DNA of 34,181 nt from an uncultured Lachnospiraceae bacterium (GTDB lineage Bacteria; Bacillota; Clostridia; Lachnospirales; Lachnospiraceae), in assembly GCA_947627245.1 (NCBI GenBank), contig CANQVH010000039.1, positions 1 to 34,181 on the forward strand, in the 5' to 3' direction. Every line of letters starts with the position of its first letter. Positions within the stretch are counted from its first letter, which is position 1. The position numbers were made by a program, and so were the translations under genes. The notes beneath the pieces were generated by a model that saw only the letters and a program-made list of their open reading frames with translations, was not told the DNA's origin and made no database searches. Positions 8,144-16,034 of the stretch are shown here, piece after piece.

Positions 8144-9181
8144 ATGGTTGTAGTTTATAACAGCGATGAGCGTTTCGCCGGCATTTTTGCCACATCTGTC
8201 CTGTCTTTGTTTGAGAATAACAAGGATGCGGAGGAGATAACGGTTTATCTTATCGAGAACGGGGTAAGTGAGGAAAGCAAGGCAAAATTTCAACAGATAG
8301 CAAGAAGTTATGGCAGGACGATCATTACACTTCCGATGCCGGATCTTGAAAAATTGGCCGGAGTGGAGGTAGTCATTCCGGGGTATAACCGGATGGCGAC
8401 CTGTGGACGGCTGTTTATTGCCTCCCTGCTTCCGCAGGAAGTGGAAAGGGCTATTTATGTTGATAGCGACACAATATTTGTGGATTCGGTGTCGGAACTG
8501 TGGGATTTCGATTTGTCCGGCTGTCCGATCGCAATGGCTAACGGAGCGATGGGACCTTGGTATCGAAGCATTCTGGGAATCCCAAAGGATGGAATATATT
8601 TTAATTCCGGTCTGCTTCTGATTGATGTAAAGCGCTGGAGGGAGGAGCGCGTTGAAGATTCTTTCCTGTCCTTTTTAAAAAGTCAGGATGGGTATGTCGC
8701 GTTTCCGGACGAGGGTGTACTGAATGCGGTGTTCGATGGGAAGATTAAAATGCTCCCGCTCCGTTATAACGTAATCAGTCTGGTATATGCATTCTCTTAT
8801 AAAGAGCTTATGCGTATCAAAGGGCCGCAGAACTTTTACAGCGGTGAGGAGATGGAGAAGGCCGGGAAGCATCCGGTGATGGTGCATTTCACGCATAACT
8901 TTTATCTGCCGGTCAGGCCGTGGATGAAAGGATGCAGCCATCCGTATGCAAAACAGTTTCTGATGTACCGGGACATGACCCCATGGAAAGACGAGCCATT
9001 ATGGGAAGATAATCGTTCGCTGGTCAGCAAGGCTTATACATTTTATAGCCATTGTGCTCCGAAACCGCTTATGGTGTGGACATCAAGGATGATTAATGTC
9101 TATCTGACACCGATGATGCACAAAGTTAAACAATATAGGCACAGAAAGCACGCATCGGGGGGGGGTACAACTCCTAACTGA
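8144..9181 (+). CDS. GT8 glycosyltransferase, paralog A
   Basis: Retaining family 8 (LgtC/glycogenin-like) glycosyltransferase, 345 residues, transferring galactose or glucose from a UDP-sugar. It starts MVVVYNSDERFAGIF, the expected family start, has the metal-binding D-S-D (about 106-108), GIYFNSGLLLI, PDEGVLNAVF and the C-terminal H-F-x-x-N-F...RPWMKGC. The ATG at 8144 is chosen because it begins the conserved fold; an in-frame TTG at 8102 would add 14 residues. Nine G at 9157-9165 near the 3' end make the protein finish S-GGG-TTPN. With eight G it would instead gain the same 31-residue tail as the upstream GT2. The first 97 residues are nearly identical to paralog B, the rest clearly different. 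Confidence 0.9.
   Translation: MVVVYNSDERFAGIFATSVLSLFENNKDAEEITVYLIENGVSEESKAKFQQIARSYGRTIITLPMPDLEKLAGVEVVIPGYNRMATCGRLFIASLLPQEVERAIYVDSDTIFVDSVSELWDFDLSGCPIAMANGAMGPWYRSILGIPKDGIYFNSGLLLIDVKRWREERVEDSFLSFLKSQDGYVAFPDEGVLNAVFDGKIKMLPLRYNVISLVYAFSYKELMRIKGPQNFYSGEEMEKAGKHPVMVHFTHNFYLPVRPWMKGCSHPYAKQFLMYRDMTPWKDEPLWEDNRSLVSKAYTFYSHCAPKPLMVWTSRMINVYLTPMMHKVKQYRHRKHASGGGTTPN
9157..9165 (+). repeat. Poly-G tract 2 (G9), end of GT8 gene A
   Basis: Nine G followed by TAC. In this state translation stops at 9181, 81 bases before the next ATG. Eight G would open the tail frame to a TGA at 9258-9260; ten G would stop at a TAA just after the tract. This switch is therefore in the short-tail state, opposite to tract 1. 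Confidence 0.85.
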
Positions 9182-9232
9182 ATTAAGAAGTGCGTCACCT
9201 GTTATTTCTTTCAGGCTGATTGATATGTCTGG

Positions 9233-9257
9233 CGCTGCCGCCGAAAGGATGGTGGCG
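9233..9257 (+). promoter_or_regulatory. Hairpin holding the ribosome binding site of GT8 gene B
   Basis: Identical to 8115-8139. AAAGGA is in the loop of a 7-bp stem, 12 bases before the ATG at 9262. In the present G9 state of tract 2, ribosomes stop upstream and would not cross it. Confidence 0.45.
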
Positions 9258-9261
9258 TGAG

Positions 9262-10275
9262 ATGGTTATAGTTTATAACAGCGATGAGCGTTTCGCCGGC
9301 ATTTTTGCCACATCTGTCCTGTCTTTGTTTGAGAATAACAAGGATACGGAGGAGATAACCGTTTATCTTATCGAGAACGGGGTCAGTGAGGAAAGCAAGG
9401 CAAAATTTCAACAGATAGCGAGAAGCTATGGCAGGACGATTATTACACTCCCGATGCCGGATCTTGAAAAGCTGGCCGGGGTGGAGGTAGTCATTCCGGG
9501 ATATAACCGGATGGCGACCTGTGGACGACTGTTTATTGCATCATTGCTGCCGGAGAGTATTGATAAAGTGATTTATGCTGATTGCGACACGGTTTTTGTA
9601 GATTCGATTGAAGAACTGTGGGAGACGGACATATCGGGACATCCGGTCGGGATGACTGACGGTGCTCAGAATATGGCATACCGAAAGCTTCTAGGGTTGT
9701 CTGGGGAAGGTATTTATTTCAATTCGGGGCTTCTTTTGATCAATTTAAAACTATGGAGGGAAGAACAGTCGGAACAGGCGTTTATTGATTATATCGTGAG
9801 CAGAAACGGTTATGTGACCTTTCCGGATGAGGGAGTCCTCAATGCGGTATTTGACGGGAGGATCAAGCTGCTGCCGCTGCGATACAATGCGATCACGGCG
9901 ATCTTTGCTTTTTCGTATGAGGAGCTGTGTCACATTAAAAGCCTGAAGGATTTCTATAGTCCGCAAGAGGTTGAAGAAGCGAAGAAAAGCCCTGTAATGG
10001 TCCATTTCACAAATAATTTTTATATGCCGTTAAGACCGTGGATGAAAGGGTGCGTCCACCCGTATACACAGAGTTACTTGAAATATCGGAACATGACGCC
10101 ATGGAGAGAGGAACCGCTCTGGGAGGACAGCCGGTCGATGCTCAAGAAACTTTATACGGGATATTGCCATAAGGTTCCGAAAGCAATATTTGTTATGACA
10201 TCGAACATTATCAATGTACATCTGACACCGATGATGCACCGATATAAAAAGTGGAGACACAGCAAAAAGGAGTAA
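9262..10275 (+). CDS. GT8 glycosyltransferase, paralog B
   Basis: Family 8 glycosyltransferase of 337 residues with the same architecture as paralog A: MVIVYNSDERFAGIF start, the D-C-D metal site (about 106-108), GIYFNSGLLLI, PDEGVLNAVF and H-F-x-x-N-F...RPWMKGC. After residue about 97 it is clearly diverged from A, so donor or acceptor specificity probably differs. It lacks a 3' G tract and ends normally two bases before the glf ATG. The ATG at 9262 fits the family start; the ribosome binding site AAAGGA is weak and distant, so initiation may depend on ribosomes arriving from gene A, which do not reach it in the present tract-2 state. Confidence 0.9.
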   Translation: MVIVYNSDERFAGIFATSVLSLFENNKDTEEITVYLIENGVSEESKAKFQQIARSYGRTIITLPMPDLEKLAGVEVVIPGYNRMATCGRLFIASLLPESIDKVIYADCDTVFVDSIEELWETDISGHPVGMTDGAQNMAYRKLLGLSGEGIYFNSGLLLINLKLWREEQSEQAFIDYIVSRNGYVTFPDEGVLNAVFDGRIKLLPLRYNAITAIFAFSYEELCHIKSLKDFYSPQEVEEAKKSPVMVHFTNNFYMPLRPWMKGCVHPYTQSYLKYRNMTPWREEPLWEDSRSMLKKLYTGYCHKVPKAIFVMTSNIINVHLTPMMHRYKKWRHSKKE

Positions 10276-10277
10276 AT

Positions 10278-11411
10278 ATGGATCATTATGATTATCTGAT
10301 TGTAGGAGCGGGCTTGTTCGGAGCAGTATTTGCAGAACGCGCAAAAAACATCGGAAAGAAGTGTTTGGTGGTTGACCGTCGGGATCACATCGCAGGAAAT
10401 GTATACACCTATGAACGCAACGGTATTCATGTTCACGCTTATGGGCCGCATATTTTCCACACGAATGACAATGCAGTATGGGAGTATGTAAATCAATTCA
10501 CGCGATTCCATAACTTCAAACTGGGAACCATAGCGAATTATAAAGGAGAGATCTATTCCCTGCCGTTCAATATGTACACATTCAATCGTATGTGGGGTGT
10601 GTTAGCGCCGGAGGAAGCAGAAAAAAGGATCAGGGAACAGCGAGAGGCTGCCGGAATCAAGGAACCTCAAAATCTGGAAGAGCAGGCTATATCACTTGTG
10701 GGTACGGACATCTATGAAAAGCTCATTAAGGGCTACACGGAAAAGCAATGGGGTCGGTCTTGCAGGGAGCTTCCGTCTTTCATTATCAAGCGACTGCCGG
10801 TGCGGTTCACATGGGATAATAACTATTTCAATGCACTGTATCAGGGAGTTCCTGTGGGCGGGTACACGCAGATGGTGAAAAATATGTTGGAAGGTATTGA
10901 AGTACGCTTGGGTGTGGATTATTTGACGCATAAGGGGGAGCTTGCTTCATTGGCAGAAAAGGTGGTATACACCGGAGCGATTGATGCTTATTTTGATTAT
11001 AAGCTGGGAGCATTGGAATATCGTTCGGTACGGTTTGAAACGGAGGAATTGAATAAACCGAACTATCAGGGCAATGCGGTAGTGAATTATACGGATAAAG
11101 AGACACCATGGACACGGATTATAGAACATAAATGGTTTGAGTTCGGAAAGGATGCAGCGGGTAATGACATACCGGGGACGGTGATTAGCCGTGAGTACAG
11201 TGCAGAGTGGAAACCGGGGATCGAACCCTATTACCCTGTGAATGATGAGAAAAACGGAGCATTGTATGCCGAGTACAAGGTACTGGCAGAGCAGGAGGAG
11301 AATGTGATTTTCGGTGGACGCTTAGGAGAGTACAGGTATTACGATATGGATCAGGTGATTGCGCGAGCGTTGGCAGTTTGCGGCAAGGAGCTGCGGGAGG
11401 GTTTGGTATGA
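10278..11411 (+). CDS. glf: UDP-galactopyranose mutase
   Basis: FAD-dependent enzyme of 377 residues converting UDP-galactopyranose to UDP-galactofuranose. It shows the N-terminal dinucleotide motif VGAGLFGAVFAE, RRDHIAGN, the conserved YGPHIFHT segment and the FGGRLGEYRYYDMDQVI C-terminal flavin-binding signature. Length is normal. AAAAGGAG lies 5 bases before the ATG at 10278. Its presence implies galactofuranose in the glycan and gives GalE a purpose. The stop overlaps the next start (ATGA). Confidence 0.97.
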   Translation: MDHYDYLIVGAGLFGAVFAERAKNIGKKCLVVDRRDHIAGNVYTYERNGIHVHAYGPHIFHTNDNAVWEYVNQFTRFHNFKLGTIANYKGEIYSLPFNMYTFNRMWGVLAPEEAEKRIREQREAAGIKEPQNLEEQAISLVGTDIYEKLIKGYTEKQWGRSCRELPSFIIKRLPVRFTWDNNYFNALYQGVPVGGYTQMVKNMLEGIEVRLGVDYLTHKGELASLAEKVVYTGAIDAYFDYKLGALEYRSVRFETEELNKPNYQGNAVVNYTDKETPWTRIIEHKWFEFGKDAAGNDIPGTVISREYSAEWKPGIEPYYPVNDEKNGALYAEYKVLAEQEENVIFGGRLGEYRYYDMDQVIARALAVCGKELREGLV

Positions 11412-12355
11412 GACCATTGCCGTCCAAGGTGGTTATGACCGTAAAGCAGAACAGATTTTTGTTTAATACTGTTGGCAAGGCATATTACTATGGGTTCCTT
11501 GGCGTGAAGGAATTGTTATTTGATGTCGGGACTGCGATAAAAAGAGTTTTTCCGGATAACGATGTGAAAGCGATCCGCGCATTGAAAGGAACCTGTTCCG
11601 GAAAATGTTTCATCATTGGAAACGGGCCTTCTTTGAGAGCGGAGGATTTGGATAGGATTAAAGAACAACGTATTCCGTCGTTTTCCTCTAATAATATAGA
11701 CGCCATATTTGAGCGCACCGACTGGCGCCCGGATTACTATGTCTGTCAGGACAAAAACGGCCTGAAAACGCAGGAGCACCACAAGGTGGCGTTAACGTAT
11801 CATTTTGGAACGTATTTTTTTGCGAAAGACGCGAAAAAGATAGTAGAGGAATGTGAATTGACAAAGCAGGAAAACGTACTCTATTTCCGGGCCGATGTGT
11901 CGAATATGACGAGAGATCCAAACAAGTGCAGCCCGGATGCATCTTTGCGGGTTGCCAGTGGCTTTACGGTAACTTACGCGGCAATACAACTGGCGATGTA
12001 TCTGGGGTATGAGGAGATCTATCTGCTTGGCGTCGACTGCAGTTATCCGAAAATTGCAGATAGGAATGGTCTGCGGATTGAGTATGACGGGCCAAGCCAC
12101 TTTGATGGATGCGCTCAGAATGAAACGGTCAGCTACGGATATGCCAATGTCGAGGGCATGATGCAGGCATACAGGAACGCAAAGAAATATGCGGACGAAC
12201 ATGGGATAAAAATATACAATGCGACTCGCGGAGGTAAGCTGGAAGTGTTTGAAAGAGTAGGTCTCTCTAAAGTTATTGGGGGGGGTGGGATAACCTATCT
12301 TCTTGATATCGTTCATCTTACTTCGGACAGACGTGTCCGGGGTGCAGCGGCATGA
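11408..12355 (+). CDS. DUF115/GT42-like protein A (candidate nonulosonate transferase) with poly-G-gated tail
   Basis: A 315-residue protein with CFIIGNGPSL near residue 70, a WRPDYYVCQD segment, and ASGFTVTYAAIQLAMYLGY followed by IYLLGVD. This pattern is shared by the DUF115/Maf-like family and resembles the GT42 sialyltransferase fold motif (GNGPSL; SG...A-x-ALGY..IY-L-G-D). With NeuB and NeuA homologues downstream, transfer of a CMP-activated keto sugar is a reasonable inference; pterin-kinase-type DUF115 activity is the alternative. Its natural end is near KIYNATRGGKLEVFERV, shared with paralog B. After it, eight G at 12278-12285 lead in the present frame into a 21-residue tail that ends in the next gene's start (ATGA at 12352). 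Confidence 0.8.
   Translation: MRPLPSKVVMTVKQNRFLFNTVGKAYYYGFLGVKELLFDVGTAIKRVFPDNDVKAIRALKGTCSGKCFIIGNGPSLRAEDLDRIKEQRIPSFSSNNIDAIFERTDWRPDYYVCQDKNGLKTQEHHKVALTYHFGTYFFAKDAKKIVEECELTKQENVLYFRADVSNMTRDPNKCSPDASLRVASGFTVTYAAIQLAMYLGYEEIYLLGVDCSYPKIADRNGLRIEYDGPSHFDGCAQNETVSYGYANVEGMMQAYRNAKKYADEHGIKIYNATRGGKLEVFERVGLSKVIGGGGITYLLDIVHLTSDRRVRGAAA
12278..12285 (+). repeat. Poly-G tract 3 (G8), end of DUF115 gene A
   Basis: Eight G followed by TGGGATAA. G8 opens the tail to 12355. Seven G stops at TAA 12291-12293 and nine G at TGA 12304-12306. Confidence 0.82.
12321..12342 (+). promoter_or_regulatory. Hairpin sequestering the ribosome binding site of DUF115 gene B
   Basis: CTTCGGACA pairs with TGTCCGGGG (9 bp, two G-T wobbles) around the 4-base loop GACG. 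The last four G of the stem belong to GGGGTG, the only Shine-Dalgarno-like sequence before the ATG at 12352 (7-base spacing). A ribosome reading the tail to 12355 would melt it. Confidence 0.55.
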
Positions 12356-13230
12356 GTGTGCTGGCAAAGGTGAGTATCAGACGCAGGATCAAGGAGAATA
12401 GGTATATCCGTTTTATGGCGATTCCTTATATGCGTGTAAGGGAGTATTATCGGCGAAAAAAATATCTGCAGGAGGATGATCCGGCATATTTCAGAGCGCT
12501 GAAAGGCGGACATGCCGGGGAACGTTGTTTTGTGATTGGCAACGGGCCGAGTCTGTTGCCGGAGGATCTGGACAAGCTGGCGGCTGAGGGTGAGACATGT
12601 TTCGGTACAAATCGAATTTATTGTATCTATCCTCAAACGAAATGGCGACCTGACTATTATATCTGCTTTGATATGGAAGCGGTATCTACGCTCATGCAGG
12701 ATATCAAAGACGCAGGAGATTATCCGAAGTTCATCAACTATAAAGGAGCCAGATTCGGGCGTGAGGAGAAGGACAATATTCACTACATATTTGTGGCGGA
12801 TAAGTTTATGGCCGATGCATTTAAGCAAGAGTGCCCGACGCTTCGGGATGATGTCGACAAAGGTGTCACCAGAAGCGCGACCGTCACTGTTGCTGCCATT
12901 GAAATGGCGATTTATATGGGCTTCAAAACTATTTATCTGTTGGGCGTTGACAACAATTATTCACTGAAACGATTCAGAGACGGACATGTCGTCAAGGATA
13001 CGTCGGTGCAGACAAGCTATTTCGCAGGCATGGAGGATCCCAGAGGAGGAGACGGAACCGAACGCGCGGTACAGGCGATTGATTTTATGAATGATTCTTA
13101 TACGATAAGCAGGACTTTTGCGGAGGAAAGAGGCGTGAAAATATACAATGCCACGCGCGGCGGCAAACTGGAAGTGTTTGAGCGGGTCGACTTTGATTCT
13201 TTGTTTAAAGAAAGCAGGAGAGCAGAATGA
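12352..13230 (+). CDS. DUF115/GT42-like protein B (candidate nonulosonate transferase)
   Basis: A 292-residue paralog of the preceding gene: CFVIGNGPSL near residue 60, GTNRIYCIYPQTKWRPDYYICFD, then TVTVAAIEMAIYMGF..IYLLGVD and the shared end KIYNATRGGKLEVFERV. It has no tract or tail. Its start overlaps the upstream stop (ATGA) and its ribosome binding site is buried in a hairpin, so translation probably depends on gene A ribosomes. It overlaps the HAD-SIS gene by four bases. Two such proteins next to a CMP-sugar pathway suggest two transfer steps or two acceptors; this is inference. Confidence 0.8.
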   Translation: MSVLAKVSIRRRIKENRYIRFMAIPYMRVREYYRRKKYLQEDDPAYFRALKGGHAGERCFVIGNGPSLLPEDLDKLAAEGETCFGTNRIYCIYPQTKWRPDYYICFDMEAVSTLMQDIKDAGDYPKFINYKGARFGREEKDNIHYIFVADKFMADAFKQECPTLRDDVDKGVTRSATVTVAAIEMAIYMGFKTIYLLGVDNNYSLKRFRDGHVVKDTSVQTSYFAGMEDPRGGDGTERAVQAIDFMNDSYTISRTFAEERGVKIYNATRGGKLEVFERVDFDSLFKESRRAE

Positions 13231-14315
13231 AAAACATTCAGATGATCGTCTTTGACGTAGACGGTGTGATAACCGATGGAAAACAATACATAGACGGACA
13301 GGGCGAAGAGACGAAGACAATCTCCCTGAAAGACATGGATGCCCTTAGTCTTTTGCATCAGGCCGGCTACAAGATAGGGTGTATTTCTGGAGAGGATACA
13401 GCCTTCAGCAGAAGACTTTCCCAGATAGCTCCGCTGGATTTTGTAAAGCTTGGATGTAAGACAAAGATAAAAGCAATAGAAGAAATTGAGAAAATGTTTC
13501 GATTGAAGGATTGCGACCTGTGTTATATCGGTGACGGAAAATATGATATTCCTGTCATGGAGAGGGTTGGCTTGGGAATATGCCCCGCCGATGCGATTGA
13601 TGAGGTGAAGCATGTGGCGGACGTAATCCTGAAGCGCAAAGGCGGCGAAGGCTGTATTGCCGAGTGCTATACGCTTCTGGAGAAGAGAAAAATATACACC
13701 GGTACGATAGCAGGAGACGCCGTCGGGAATGAGCTTATCCGGGAACGCATAGAAGGGCATCGGGCAGTGTTTGACGCGTTGGCAGCAGACGAGGATCTTT
13801 GTACAAGGATCGGCGTTTCTGCCGGAATGATAAATAACTGCTATCAAAATGGCGGGCATCTGTTTCTGTGCGGCAATGGAGGCAGCGCGGCGGATGCGCA
13901 GCATCTTGCGGCAGAGCTCGTCGGCAGATTCTATCTGGAACGAAGAGCTTTGAGTGCGGAAGCTTTGTCTACGAATACGTCTGTCCTCACCGCTTTGGCG
14001 AACGACTATGATTACGATATGATTTTTGCCCGGCAGGTAGAGGCTAAGGCATCGGAAGGGGATGTCCTGATCGGGATTACCACCAGCGGAACCAGCAAAA
14101 ACATCCGGCAGGCGTTTCAGAAAGCAAAGCAGCAGGGGGTAAAAACGATCCTGATGACGGGGAAGATCGCGGAAAATGCCGAGATACTTCAGGACACGGA
14201 TTGCCTGCTGGCGGTCCCTTCGCGGGATACGCCGCGGATTCAGGAAATGCATATTTTGATGGGACATATTATCTGCGAGCTTGTAGAACGGGAGATTGCA
14301 GAAAATATACAATAA
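13227..14315 (+). CDS. HAD phosphatase (KdsC-like) / SIS isomerase (GmhA-like) fusion
   Basis: A 362-residue two-domain protein. Residues 1 to about 160 are a KdsC-type HAD phosphatase with DVDGVITDG and GDGKYDIPVM, the class that dephosphorylates KDO-8-phosphate or sialic acid 9-phosphate. Residues about 175-360 are a SIS domain closest to the GmhA/phosphoheptose isomerase group: GNGGSAADAQHLAAELVGRF near 215 and TTSGTSKNI. It therefore likely makes and dephosphorylates an aldose-phosphate precursor for the NeuB-like synthase immediately downstream. Whether the sugar is heptose-based is not visible. Its start overlaps the upstream stop. Confidence 0.85.
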   Translation: MKNIQMIVFDVDGVITDGKQYIDGQGEETKTISLKDMDALSLLHQAGYKIGCISGEDTAFSRRLSQIAPLDFVKLGCKTKIKAIEEIEKMFRLKDCDLCYIGDGKYDIPVMERVGLGICPADAIDEVKHVADVILKRKGGEGCIAECYTLLEKRKIYTGTIAGDAVGNELIRERIEGHRAVFDALAADEDLCTRIGVSAGMINNCYQNGGHLFLCGNGGSAADAQHLAAELVGRFYLERRALSAEALSTNTSVLTALANDYDYDMIFARQVEAKASEGDVLIGITTSGTSKNIRQAFQKAKQQGVKTILMTGKIAENAEILQDTDCLLAVPSRDTPRIQEMHILMGHIICELVEREIAENIQ

Positions 14316-14342
14316 ATACAAGAGCAAAGGGAAGGAAGAGAC

Positions 14343-15179
14343 ATGGGCAGAGAGCATATTTTTATCATTGCTGAAATCGGCATCAATCACAACGGAGATC
14401 TGGATATTGCAAAGAAACTGATTGACTGGGCGGTGCTGGCCGGCTGTGATGCAGTGAAGTTTCAGAAACGGACCGTGGACAAGGTATATACAAAGGAGTA
14501 TCTGGACAGTTACCGCGAGAGTCCGTGGGGGACTACGCAGCGTGCGCAGAAGGAAGGACTGGAGTTCGGCAAAGCGGACTATGACGAGATTGACCGGTAC
14601 TGCAGGGAGAAGGGCATCGAGTGGTTTGCCTCGGCATGGGACACGGAGGCGCAGGAGTTCCTCCGGCAATATGACCTGAAGCACAACAAGATTGCTTCTG
14701 CGATGCTTACCAATGATGAAATGCTTGAGATGGTCGCTTCGGAAGGAAAATATACATTTATTGCGACCGGGATGAGCTCCTATGACGAGATCGATCACGC
14801 GGTAGAGGTATTCCGGAAGCAGAACTGTCCGTTTGAGCTGATGCACTGCAACAGTACATATCCGATGCCGAAGGAGGACGCAAATCTCAGGCTGATCCCG
14901 GTATTGAAAGCGCGATACGGATGTAAGGTCGGATACAGCGGACATGAGACAGGCCGGATCGTATCTTCCTCCGCGGCAGCGCTTGGGGCCACGTCTATAG
15001 AGAGGCATATCACGCTGGATCAGACGATGTACGGTTCCGATCAGGCGGCGTCTCTCAACGTCAGGGATCTGGTGCGTCTGGTGGAGGACATCCGGCTGAT
15101 TGAGACGATTCTGGGAGACGGGGAGAAAACGCTTTCTTCCAAGGAGCTGGAGACGAGAAAAAAACTGCGCGGCTGCTGA
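14343..15179 (+). CDS. NeuB-like 2-keto-3-deoxy sugar acid synthase lacking the SAF domain
   Basis: TIM-barrel synthase that condenses phosphoenolpyruvate with an aldose. Visible family residues are AEIGINHNGD, AVKFQKR, FASAWD, ATGMSS, HCNSTYPMP, GYSGHETG and ERHITLD. The protein has 278 residues and ends just after the barrel; classical NeuB enzymes are about 340-350 residues with a C-terminal SAF (antifreeze-like) domain that helps bind substrate. The lack of SAF suggests a different aldose or a partner providing the function. The next 86 bases contain a tandem copy of the gene end rather than SAF remnants. A GAAGGAAGAG site precedes the ATG. Confidence 0.87.
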   Translation: MGREHIFIIAEIGINHNGDLDIAKKLIDWAVLAGCDAVKFQKRTVDKVYTKEYLDSYRESPWGTTQRAQKEGLEFGKADYDEIDRYCREKGIEWFASAWDTEAQEFLRQYDLKHNKIASAMLTNDEMLEMVASEGKYTFIATGMSSYDEIDHAVEVFRKQNCPFELMHCNSTYPMPKEDANLRLIPVLKARYGCKVGYSGHETGRIVSSSAAALGATSIERHITLDQTMYGSDQAASLNVRDLVRLVEDIRLIETILGDGEKTLSSKELETRKKLRGC

Positions 15180-15240
15180 GAAGGATGCAGATGCACGGAG
15201 AAAGAAACTGCGCGGCTGTTGAGAAAAATGCAGGTGTATG
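15155..15240 (+). repeat. 43-bp imperfect tandem repeat duplicating the neuB-like gene end
   Basis: Two units, 15155-15197 and 15198-15240. Both encode the C-terminal R-K-K-L-R-G-C-stop in one frame. The second unit forms the spacer before the cytidylyltransferase and contributes part of its GGAGG ribosome binding site. Confidence 0.8.
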
Positions 15241-15251
15241 GAGGAAGAGGA

Positions 15252-16034
15252 ATGGACAGGCGGCTGTCGGAACTTGTAGACGAACAGAAGAACATTGCAT
15301 TGATACCTGCACGGGGCGGCTCCAAATCCGTGCCGAAAAAGAATATCAGAATATTCAACGGACATCCTCTGATCGCCTATTCCATCGCGGCGGCCAAGCT
15401 GTCAAAACGGATTGACCGGGTGATCGTCAGCACGGACTCAGAGGAGATCGCCGGGATCGCGCGGCATTATGGCGCGGAAGTGCCGTTCTTGAGACCGTCG
15501 GAATACGCGCGGGATGATTCACCGGATATCGAATTTGTCAGGCATGCGATCGAATGGTTTGCGAAGCATGAGAGAAAAGTACCGAAATACATATCCCATA
15601 TCCGGGTGACGAGTCCTGTTCGGGACTGGCGGGTCATCGATGAAGGGATTGACACGATCATGAGGGATAAGAACGCCAGCTCCCTGCGCTCAGGGTATAT
15701 ATGCGTGCACCCGCCATATAAATGGTTCCAGCTAAGTGACGCAGAATATGCCAGACCTCTGATGCCGGGCATGACCTGTGACGAAGCAAATCTGCCAAGA
15801 CAGGGGTTCCCGAAGGTACTTGTCCCAAACGGATACATCGATGTCTTGCGATCTGATTTTATCATAGAAAACGACCTGATGCATGGGGAAAGGATGATCG
15901 GGTTCGTCACGGAAGAGGTGCCGGACATCGATACGGAAGCGGATCTTTGCAAGCTGGAGATGTATAAGGGGCAAAAAGAGGCGTTGGACGAGCTGATGCA
16001 TTATCTGAACAAGATTGGAGAGACGACGGCATGA
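15252..16034 (+). CDS. neuA: NeuA-like CMP-sugar (acylneuraminate) cytidylyltransferase
   Basis: A 260-residue nucleotidyltransferase activating a keto-deoxy sugar acid with CTP. It has the N-terminal IPARGGSKSVPKKNI nucleotide-binding motif, STDSEEIA and RVTSPVRD. Length fits NeuA/PtmB/LegF rather than the longer bifunctional forms. The ATG at 15252 is chosen because GGAGG lies 7 bases upstream; in-frame ATG 15228 has no site. The true sugar (sialic, legionaminic, pseudaminic or other) cannot be told, since none of the usual UDP- or GDP-sugar modifying genes for Leg or Pse are in the window. Its stop overlaps the methyltransferase start (ATGA). Confidence 0.88.
   Translation: MDRRLSELVDEQKNIALIPARGGSKSVPKKNIRIFNGHPLIAYSIAAAKLSKRIDRVIVSTDSEEIAGIARHYGAEVPFLRPSEYARDDSPDIEFVRHAIEWFAKHERKVPKYISHIRVTSPVRDWRVIDEGIDTIMRDKNASSLRSGYICVHPPYKWFQLSDAEYARPLMPGMTCDEANLPRQGFPKVLVPNGYIDVLRSDFIIENDLMHGERMIGFVTEEVPDIDTEADLCKLEMYKGQKEALDELMHYLNKIGETTA

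Larger units (their letters stand above)
8039..8421 (+). repeat. Direct repeat copy A (poly-G plus leader plus 5' part of GT8 gene)
   Basis: 383 bases repeated at 9157-9539 at a constant offset of 1118 with no insertion or deletion and about 95% identity by eye. The repeat begins exactly at the G tract and ends near codon 93 of the GT8 genes, after which the two paralogs diverge sharply. Confidence 0.92.
9157..9539 (+). repeat. Direct repeat copy B (poly-G plus leader plus 5' part of GT8 gene)
   Basis: Second copy of the 8039-8421 repeat. The five base differences lying between the tract and the internal ATGTCTGG of the leader are all third-position synonymous changes in the tail reading frame. 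Confidence 0.92.

Noticed and set aside
15158..15164. A7 run at the end of the NeuB-like gene
   Set aside because: Only a few codons from the stop; slippage would alter little, and the run is broken in the second repeat unit.
13098..15365. Long minus-strand open frame across the HAD-SIS and NeuB-like genes
   Set aside because: Codon shadow of clearly conserved plus-strand enzymes; no recognisable protein or ribosome binding site.
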